A stretch of 64,000 nt of DNA from Blastococcus sp. VKM Ac-2987 (lineage in GTDB: Bacteria > Actinomycetota > Actinomycetes > Mycobacteriales > Geodermatophilaceae): NCBI RefSeq assembly GCF_026967805.1, contig NZ_JAPVBG010000002.1, forward strand, positions 1,004,238-1,068,237. Direction: 5' to 3'. The notes under the pieces were generated by a model. The model saw nothing but the letters and a program-made list of their open reading frames with translations. It was not told the DNA's origin and did no database searches. Below are positions 58,417 through 64,000 of the stretch, piece after piece. A program made the translations under genes and the position numbers. The first letter of the stretch is position 1; each line of letters begins with the position of its first letter.

Positions 58417-59790
58417 TCAGCGCGTCCTCCCTCGCCCGGCGCCGCCCTCGTCCCGCTCCTCGGTCGCCGTCCCCCGCACGCGGGCGGTGCGCCCAGCCAG
58501 GGGCGATGCCAGCCCCGGCGTCGAATGCGCGTCCAGCATCCCGGCCCAGCGCTCCCGGAAGTCGGGCAGCGTCTTGGTGACCGCGCCGGGGTCGGCGACG
58601 CGCACGCCGTCGACCGCCAGCCCGAGGACCGCAGCGGCCATGACCATGCGGTGGTCGGCGTAGGAGTCCAGCAGCGCCGGCCGCCGGGGGCCGGGCTCGA
58701 TCTCCAGCCCGTCGGGCAGCTGGCGCACCCGGGCGCCGACGGCGGTGAGCACCTCGTCGAGGGCCTGCAGCCGGTCGGTCTCGTGACCGCGGAGGTGGGC
58801 GATCCCGGTCAGCCGGGAGGGGCCGTCGGCGAGCGCGCACAGCGCGGCCAGGACCGGCGTGAGCTCGCCGACCTCGCCGAGGTCGGCGACCAGGGGACCG
58901 ATCGCGCCGGTGCCGGTGACCTGCAGGCCGCCGTCGGGGGTGCGCGAGACGGCCGCGCCCATCTCCGGCAGCAGCCGGTCCAGCTGCGCACCGGGCTGGG
59001 TGGTGGCGTCCGGCCAGTCCCGCACCGTCACCCGGCCACCGGTGACCAGCGCCGCCGCGAGGAAGGGCGCCGCGTTGGAGAGGTCGGGCTCCACCACGCG
59101 GTCGAGCGGGGCGATCGGGCCGGGGGAGACCCGCCACCCCCGGTCGGTCGCGACGACGTCCACGCCGTGCTCGCGCAGGGTCGTGACCGTCATGTCGACG
59201 TGCGGCATCGACGGCACCCCGCCGGTCAGGACCAGCTCGACGCCCTCGTCGAAGCGGGCGGCGGCCAGCAGCAGCCCGGAGACGATCTGCGAGGACTCGC
59301 TCGCATCGACCGTCACCGCCCCGCCGCGCACCCGGCCGGTGCCGCGCACGGTGAACGGCGCCCGCCCGCGGCCGCCGTCGTCGACCTCGACCCCGAGGGC
59401 GCGCAGGGCGGCGATCAGCCCGGCGTTGGGACGTTCGCGCAGGCGGGGATCGCCGTCGACGGTCACCTCGCCGTCGGCGAGCGCGGCCACCGGCGGCAGG
59501 AAGCGCAGCACGGTCCCGGCCAGGCCGGCGTCGACCGTGGCCGGGCCGCGGAGCGGGCCGGGGGAGACCCGCAGGTCGGGGCCGTCGTCCTCGACGCGGA
59601 CGCCGAGGGCGCGCAGCCCGGCAGCCATGAGGTCGGTGTCGCGCGCCCGCAGGGGGCGCACCAGCCGGCTCGGCCCGTCGGCCAGGGCCGCCAGCACCAG
59701 TGCCCGGGCGGTCAGCGACTTCGACCCGGGCAGGGTGACGACGGCCTCGACGGGAGCCGGGTGGTGCGGCGCGGACCAGACGTCTGTCAC
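58417..59790 (-). CDS. aroA: 3-phosphoshikimate 1-carboxyvinyltransferase (EPSP synthase)
   Basis: A 457-residue shikimate-pathway enzyme. LPGSKSLTARALVLAALADGPS carries the substrate Lys/Ser, LAGTVLRFLPPVAALADG the phosphoenolpyruvate loop, and DASESSQIVSGLLLAA, DSYADHRMVMAAAVLGL and KTLPDFRERW the remaining conserved sites. The C-terminus has about 40 extra low-complexity residues. GTG 59790 has GAGGAGG 4 bases upstream. It is followed by rsgA on the same strand, an arrangement common in actinobacteria. A GTCACGTGAC palindrome covers its start. Confidence 0.94.
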   Translation of the reverse strand: MTDVWSAPHHPAPVEAVVTLPGSKSLTARALVLAALADGPSRLVRPLRARDTDLMAAGLRALGVRVEDDGPDLRVSPGPLRGPATVDAGLAGTVLRFLPPVAALADGEVTVDGDPRLRERPNAGLIAALRALGVEVDDGGRGRAPFTVRGTGRVRGGAVTVDASESSQIVSGLLLAAARFDEGVELVLTGGVPSMPHVDMTVTTLREHGVDVVATDRGWRVSPGPIAPLDRVVEPDLSNAAPFLAAALVTGGRVTVRDWPDATTQPGAQLDRLLPEMGAAVSRTPDGGLQVTGTGAIGPLVADLGEVGELTPVLAALCALADGPSRLTGIAHLRGHETDRLQALDEVLTAVGARVRQLPDGLEIEPGPRRPALLDSYADHRMVMAAAVLGLAVDGVRVADPGAVTKTLPDFRERWAGMLDAHSTPGLASPLAGRTARVRGTATEERDEGGAGRGRTR

Positions 59791-59825
59791 GTGACCTCCT
59801 CGCTGGCGCTCGTCGGTCACGTGAC
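59786..59825. promoter_or_regulatory. Duplicated GTCACGTGAC palindrome at the aroA start
   Basis: The perfect 10-bp palindrome occurs at 59786-59795, over the aroA GTG, and again at 59816-59825, exactly 30 bases (about three helical turns) away. Confidence 0.55.
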
Positions 59826-59845
59826 AGCGCTGTGCTCAGCCTTCG

Positions 59846-59869
59846 GGTGAGCTCGCAAGCTCGCTCACC
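59846..59869 (-). terminator. Weak hairpin after the aldehyde dehydrogenase gene
   Basis: GGTGAGC (59846-59852) pairs with GCTCACC (59863-59869) around a partly self-complementary loop, between the dehydrogenase stop and aroA. Confidence 0.35.
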
Positions 59870-59915
59870 TCACCAGTCTGCCCGGTCGCCCGCACCGCAC
59901 CACCCGCGCACCCGA

Positions 59916-61379
59916 TCAGCCGGCCTGCGGCTTCTCGGCCTTCTTCACCGGCACCGTGCGCATCAGCCGCCGGTTGGCGAACTCGAACATGGCCAGCTCG
60001 GAGAGCTCGCGGCCGTAGCCGGAGCGCTTCACGCCGCCGAAGGGCAGCTCGGGGGAGGAGCCGGTGGGCTGGTTGATCCACACCATGCCAGCCTCGAGCC
60101 GGTCGGCCACCGACCGCGCGCGGTCGAGGTCGCTGCTCATGACGGTGGCGCCGAGGCCGAAGGCGCTGTCGTTGGCCAGCGCGACCGCCTCGTCGGCGTC
60201 CTTCACCTTGTAGACGACGGCCGCCGGGCCGAACAGCTCCTCGCGGAAGGCCCGCATCTCCGGGGTGACGTCGGTGAGGACGGTGGCCTCGACGAACGCG
60301 CCCGGGTGGTCGGGGCGCTTCCCGCCGGCGACGACGGTGGCGCCCTTGTCGATCGCGTCCTGGATCTGCGCGTGCAGGTCCTGGGCGGCCTTCTCCGACG
60401 ACAGCGGGGCCAGCGACGTCGAGGCGTCGGCCGGGTCGCCCGGGGCGAACGTCGAGAAGGCCTGCTTGAGGCCCTCGACGAAGGGCTCGTAGAGCTCCTC
60501 GGTGACGATCAGCCGCTTGGAGGCGGTGCAGGCCTGGCCGGTGTTCTGCATCCGGCCCATGGTCGCGGCCTTGACGGTGGCCGCCATGTCCTCGGCGTCG
60601 AGCACGATGAACGGGTCGCTGCCGCCGAGCTCGAGCACCGACTTCTTGAGGTGCTTCCCGGCCAGGGCGGCGACCGCGCTGCCGGCCCGCTCGCTGCCGG
60701 TCAGGGTGACTCCCTGGATGCGGGGGTCGGCGATGACCTGCTCGACGTCGGAGATCCGCAGGAAGGTGTTGGTGAAGACGCCCTCGGGCGCACCCGCGTC
60801 GGCGAAGAGCTGCTCGATCGCGACCGCGCACTGCGGGGTGATCTCGGAGTGCTTCAGGATGACGGTGTTGCCCAGCACCAGGTTGGGGCCGACCACGCGG
60901 ACCACCTGGTAGAAGGGGTAGTTCCACGGCTCGATGGCCAGCAGGGCGCCGATCGGCTGGGTCTCCACGACCGCCTCGCCCTTGCCCATCAGCGGGGTGA
61001 TGGACGTGGGCTCCAGGAAACCGGGGCCGTTGTCGGCGTAGTACTTCAGGATCATCGAGCAGAGGAAGAGCTCGCCGGTGGCCTCCTCCTTGCGCTTGCC
61101 CATCTCGGTGGTGATGAGCTTCGCCAGGTCGTCCCGGCGCTCGTCCATGAGCTCGGCGGCGCGCCGGACGACGGCGGCGCGGTCCTCGACCGGGCGGTTG
61201 CGCCACTCCTGGTACGCGGAGTGCGCCCGCCCGACGATCCCGTCGATCTCGGAGGTCTCGGTGAAGGGGAACTCCTTCTCCGTCTCCCCGGTGAAGGGGT
61301 TGACCGTGGCGTAGCGCCGGTCGGCGCTGTCGCTGGCCGTCTTGGGGTGATCGGTCGGTGGGTTCTGCGTAGCGGTCAC
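59916..61379 (-). CDS. gabD: Succinate-semialdehyde-type NAD(P)+ aldehyde dehydrogenase
   Basis: A 487-residue ALDH. Motifs are [29 protein letters not shown] (cofactor and Asn), [32 protein letters not shown] (catalytic Glu), [12 protein letters not shown] (catalytic Cys) and [12 protein letters not shown]. Closest in style to the GabD2-type succinate-semialdehyde dehydrogenases of actinobacteria; the substrate is not certain. GTG 61379 has GAGGA upstream; a longer reading to 61454 looks non-coding. Divergent from the SRAP gene across a perfect palindrome. Confidence 0.9.
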   Translation of the reverse strand: MTATQNPPTDHPKTASDSADRRYATVNPFTGETEKEFPFTETSEIDGIVGRAHSAYQEWRNRPVEDRAAVVRRAAELMDERRDDLAKLITTEMGKRKEEATGELFLCSMILKYYADNGPGFLEPTSITPLMGKGEAVVETQPIGALLAIEPWNYPFYQVVRVVGPNLVLGNTVILKHSEITPQCAVAIEQLFADAGAPEGVFTNTFLRISDVEQVIADPRIQGVTLTGSERAGSAVAALAGKHLKKSVLELGGSDPFIVLDAEDMAATVKAATMGRMQNTGQACTASKRLIVTEELYEPFVEGLKQAFSTFAPGDPADASTSLAPLSSEKAAQDLHAQIQDAIDKGATVVAGGKRPDHPGAFVEATVLTDVTPEMRAFREELFGPAAVVYKVKDADEAVALANDSAFGLGATVMSSDLDRARSVADRLEAGMVWINQPTGSSPELPFGGVKRSGYGRELSELAMFEFANRRLMRTVPVKKAEKPQAG

Positions 61380-61409
61380 GCGGTGATCCTCGTCTCTCGT
61401 CGGCTGTTC

Positions 61410-61433
61410 CCACCAGGGGCCTACCCCTGGTGG
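61410..61433. promoter_or_regulatory. 10-bp inverted repeat in the gabD-SRAP divergent region
   Basis: CCACCAGGGG (61410-61419) and CCCCTGGTGG (61424-61433) with a 4-base spacer; candidate operator. Confidence 0.5.
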
Positions 61434-61474
61434 CCCGGTGCACGCACGCGCCACCCGGTGTCGTCGGCGCCACC

Positions 61475-61480
61475 TAGAGT
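61475..61480 (+). promoter_or_regulatory. -10 box (TAGAGT) of the SRAP gene
   Basis: TAGAGT gives a leader of about 30 bases containing the GGAGGAGG ribosome site (61506-61513). Confidence 0.5.
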
Positions 61481-61518
61481 TCGGACCGTCAGCCCGAACC
61501 GTCCCGGAGGAGGCGCCC

Positions 61519-62265
61519 GTGTGCGGTCGCTACGCCGCCAGCCGCAGCCCCGACGACCTCGCGGTCGAGTTCGAGGCGGTGCCGGCCGAGGGGCAGCCGG
61601 CGCTGCCCGCCGACTACAACGTCGCCCCGACCAAGGACGTCTACGTCGTGCGGCACGCCAAGGAGCGGGACGCCGAGGGCCGTCCCACGGGTGGCGGCCA
61701 CCGGGAGGTGCGGGCCGTCCGGTGGGGGCTCGTCCCGTCCTGGGCGAAGGACGCGTCCGTCGGCAACCGGCTGCTCAACGCCCGGGTGGAGTCGCTGACC
61801 GAGAAGCCCGCCTTCCGCGCCGCTGCAAGGTCGCGGCGCTGCCTGGTACCGGCCGACGGCTGGTACGAGTGGGCGAAGCGGCTGGACTCGCCGGCCAAGC
61901 AGCCCTACTACGTCACCCCGGAGGACGGGTCGGTGCTCGCCCTGGCCGGCCTGTGGGAGGTCTGGGGGAGCGGCGAGGACCGGCTCTACACCTGCACCGT
62001 CGTCACCGCGCCGGCTACCGGCGCCCTGGCGGAGATCCACGACCGGATGCCCCTGGTGCTGCCGCGCGACCGCTGGGCCGGGTGGCTCGACCCGTCCCGC
62101 GAGGACGTCGCGGAGCTGGCGGAGCCGACGCCGCCGGAGGTGGTCGCCGGCCTGGAGCTGCGGCCGGTCGGGGCCGCGGTGGGCAACGTGCGGAACAACG
62201 GGCCCGAGCTGCTCGCCCGGGCGGACTCCGTCGCGTCCCCCGCCGACCAGCCCGCGCTCTTCTGA
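61519..62265 (+). CDS. SRAP (HMCES/YedK) abasic-site DNA-protein crosslinking peptidase
   Basis: A 248-residue SOS-response-associated peptidase homologue. After Met removal Cys2 becomes the N-terminal nucleophile (MCGRYAAS) that forms a thiazolidine with abasic sites in single-stranded [12 protein letters not shown] (Asn), PADGWYEW (Glu) and [10 protein letters not shown] (His) complete the active site, and [12 protein letters not shown] and NARVESL are also present. GTG 61519 is fixed by the Cys2 requirement and by GGAGGAGG 5 bases upstream. Confidence 0.93.
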   Translation: MCGRYAASRSPDDLAVEFEAVPAEGQPALPADYNVAPTKDVYVVRHAKERDAEGRPTGGGHREVRAVRWGLVPSWAKDASVGNRLLNARVESLTEKPAFRAAARSRRCLVPADGWYEWAKRLDSPAKQPYYVTPEDGSVLALAGLWEVWGSGEDRLYTCTVVTAPATGALAEIHDRMPLVLPRDRWAGWLDPSREDVAELAEPTPPEVVAGLELRPVGAAVGNVRNNGPELLARADSVASPADQPALF

Positions 62266-62266
62266 C

Positions 62267-63811
62267 GTGGCACCGGACGAGGCACCGGCCGCGGCCGCAC
62301 CCCCGACGGCGCCGCCTCCGAGCGGCGCGCTGCCGCCCTGGATCGCCGCGGGGCTGACCTTCCTGAGCTCCGGCGCGGTGCTGGTGCTGGAGATCGTCGG
62401 GCTCCGGCTGATCGCGCCCTACGTCGGCGTCACCGTGCAGACCAGCACCGCGGTGATCGGCTTCGCGCTGGCCGCCATCGCCCTCGGCGCGTGGGTCGGC
62501 GGCGCGACCGCCGACCGCACCGACCCCCGCCGGCTGCTGGCCCCGCTGCTCGTCGCCGGGGGCGCGCTGGTCGTCGCCGTGCTGCCGCTGGTCCGGTTCA
62601 CCGGGGCGCTGCTCACCGGCGCCGACGCCGGCGGCGTGCTCCTGCTGGCGGCCGTGGCCGTCGTGGTGCCGGCGGCGCTGCTGTCAGCGGTGCCGCCGAT
62701 GGTGGTGAAGCTCCAGCTGGCCAGCCTCGACGAGACCGGCGCGGTGGTCGGCCGGCTCTCCGGCATCGGCACGATCGGCGGCATCGCGGCGACCTTCGCC
62801 ACCGGCTTCGTGCTGGTGGCGGTCCTGCCCAGCAGCGTCATCCTGGTCGCCACCGGCGCGGCCACAATCCTCACCGGCCTGGCGGTGGCCGTGCTGCTCC
62901 GGCGGGGGCCCGGTGCCCGTCCGGTGCCCGCCGGGCTGCTCGTGCTGGCGGTCGTCGGCGGCGGGCTGGCCGCCGTCGCACCCACCCCGTGCGAGGAGGA
63001 GACGGCCTACCACTGCGCGCGCGTGGTGGCCGACCCCGAGCGGGAGTCCGGCCGGGTGCTGCTGCTCGACACCCTCCGGCACTCCTACGTCGACCTCGTC
63101 GACCCCACCCACCTGGAGTTCCAGTACGTGCGGGCGATCGCGGCGGTGACCGACGCGGTCTTCCCCGCCGCGGAGCCGATCTCCGCGCTGCACCTCGGAG
63201 GCGGTGGTCTCACCGTGCCGCGCTACCTCGCGGAGGTGCGCCCGGGTACGGAGAGCCGGGTGGTGGAGGTCGACCCCGGCGTGGTGAGCATGGACCGCGA
63301 GCAGCTGGGTCTGGAGACCTCCCCGGACCTGCGGGTGCGGGTGGCCGACGGCCGGGTCGGGCTGGCCGAGGAGCCGGTGGGGGAGCGCGACCTCGTCGTC
63401 GGCGACGCCTTCGGCGGGCTCTCGGTGCCGTGGCAGCTGACCACCCGCGAGGCGCTGGAGCTGGTCGACCGCGCGCTCGCCGACGACGGCGTGTACGCGG
63501 TGAACCTCATCGACCATCCGCCGCTGTCCTTCGTCCGCGCCGAGCTGGCCACGATGCGGTCGGTGTTCGGCCATGTGCTGCTGCTCGCCCGCGGCCCCGT
63601 GCTGGCGGGGGAGGACGGCGGGAACCTGGTCGCCGTCGCGTCGCAGCAGCCCCTCCCGGCCGCGGAGATCGCCACCGCGATGGCCGACCGGGACCTGGAG
63701 TGGCGGGTGGCCGAGGGCGACGAGCTGGACCGGTTCGTCGGCGGCGCCGGCGTGCTGACCGACGACTTCGCGCCGGTCGACCAGCTGCTGACCCCGTACG
63801 GGGCGCCCTGA
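62267..63811 (+). CDS. Fused membrane/spermidine synthase-like protein
   Basis: A 514-residue protein. The first half has about seven to eight transmembrane helices (WIAAGLTFLSSGAVLVLEIVGLRLIAPYVGVTVQTSTAVIGFALAAIALGAWVGG and others), typical of the fused MFS/spermidine synthase family. The second half (from about 270) is a Rossmann aminopropyltransferase-like domain with LHLGGGGLTVPRYLAEV, VVEVDPGVV and VVGDAFGGL. Whether it makes a polyamine is unknown. GTG 62267 lies one base after the SRAP stop, so the two are coupled. Confidence 0.87.
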   Translation: MAPDEAPAAAAPPTAPPPSGALPPWIAAGLTFLSSGAVLVLEIVGLRLIAPYVGVTVQTSTAVIGFALAAIALGAWVGGATADRTDPRRLLAPLLVAGGALVVAVLPLVRFTGALLTGADAGGVLLLAAVAVVVPAALLSAVPPMVVKLQLASLDETGAVVGRLSGIGTIGGIAATFATGFVLVAVLPSSVILVATGAATILTGLAVAVLLRRGPGARPVPAGLLVLAVVGGGLAAVAPTPCEEETAYHCARVVADPERESGRVLLLDTLRHSYVDLVDPTHLEFQYVRAIAAVTDAVFPAAEPISALHLGGGGLTVPRYLAEVRPGTESRVVEVDPGVVSMDREQLGLETSPDLRVRVADGRVGLAEEPVGERDLVVGDAFGGLSVPWQLTTREALELVDRALADDGVYAVNLIDHPPLSFVRAELATMRSVFGHVLLLARGPVLAGEDGGNLVAVASQQPLPAAEIATAMADRDLEWRVAEGDELDRFVGGAGVLTDDFAPVDQLLTPYGAP

Positions 63812-63813
63812 GC

Positions 63814-64000
63814 TCAGCGGCCGATCGGTGCCGTCCGGGCCCGGGTGAGCCGCACCAGCTCACCGGGCGGCAGCTCCAGCTGCAGCCCGCGCTTCCCGGC
63901 GCTCACCAGCACGGTGGGGAACTCCAGGGCCGAGGCGTCGACCACGGTCGGCAGGGCCTTCCGCTGGCCGAGCGGGCTGATCCCGCCGAGGACGTAGCCG
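63814..64000 (-). CDS. ybaK: Cys-tRNA(Pro) deacylase YbaK/EbsC, C-terminal part (cut by window edge)
   Basis: The last 61 residues of a YbaK-type editing protein that hydrolyses mischarged Cys-tRNA(Pro). GYVLGGISPLGQRKALPTVVD and FPTVLVSAGKRGLQLELPP are diagnostic. Reads leftward into the window; stop TGA at 63814-63816, two bases past the stop of the convergent fused membrane gene. The N-terminal part is outside. Confidence 0.88.
   Translation of the reverse strand, partial: GYVLGGISPLGQRKALPTVVDASALEFPTVLVSAGKRGLQLELPPGELVRLTRARTAPIGR

Overview
This is a very GC-rich actinobacterial chromosome segment with dense genes on both strands, many GTG starts and many 4-base ATGA/GTGA overlaps. Family content (mycoredoxin, WhiB, DUF3107, DUF3152, MoeZ, UPF0182, a TIGR03086 protein of the mycothiol-linked DinB type) indicates a mycothiol-using actinobacterium. 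The overall style suggests Geodermatophilaceae (Blastococcus/Geodermatophilus/Modestobacter), which I infer and cannot verify. No transposase, integrase, phage gene or CRISPR array is visible; the window reads as stable core chromosome with a few accessory pockets.

1-14,965: a truncated DEAD-box helicase, a ferritin-like protein, DUF3107, a TetR regulator, an alpha/beta hydrolase, DUF3152, moeZ, a TIGR03086 protein, an alkyltransferase-like protein, a GT51 transglycosylase, and the two-gene helicase-nuclease operon adnA-adnB for double-strand break resection. From memory, the order from helicase to UPF0182 (1-40 kb) matches the M. tuberculosis Rv3211 to Rv3193c block, with extra genes inserted. 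14,971-24,540: accessory enzymes (lipoprotein, VOC, dehalogenase-like hydrolase, Tat phosphoesterase, M20 peptidase, PrmC-like methyltransferase, DUF2510 protein) and a paired M16 protease operon.

24,537-40,071: nudC, a degenerate P-loop kinase, an ANTAR protein, mycoredoxin, uvrD2, whiB7 with a long attenuator leader, an ABC1 kinase, an E1/ThiF-like protein, a small zinc ribbon (DUF5679), a YgjP-type protease, a DUF2342 protease homologue, a YlbL/Lon-like protease and UPF0182. 40,093-44,138: two identical initiator tRNA genes flank about 3.9 kb carrying an alpha/beta hydrolase, an unknown protein and a BCCT transporter.

44,170-64,000: a P450/ferredoxin pair, GNAT, VOC, a pyruvyl-transferase-like protein, a divergent XRE regulator/methionine aminopeptidase pair sharing an operator, the cbs-cystathionine gamma-synthase operon (transsulfuration), a zinc alcohol dehydrogenase, SRPBCC, aldo/keto reductase, HisN-type phosphatase, DUF2795, an HTH-DUF2087 protein, rsgA, aroA, a succinate-semialdehyde-type dehydrogenase, an SRAP/HMCES peptidase, a fused MFS-spermidine synthase and a truncated Cys-tRNA(Pro) deacylase.

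The strongest non-coding signals are: (i) the whiB7 leader, with an AT-rich box beside -35, a 107-codon upstream ORF, a U-tract terminator and an alternative pairing partner; (ii) two covarying copies of an intergenic hairpin repeat 20 kb apart; (iii) a recurrent TANNNT box 5-8 bases before start codons, indicating leaderless mRNAs; (iv) a tandem 14-bp operator between XRE and methionine aminopeptidase; (v) the duplicated initiator tRNAs.
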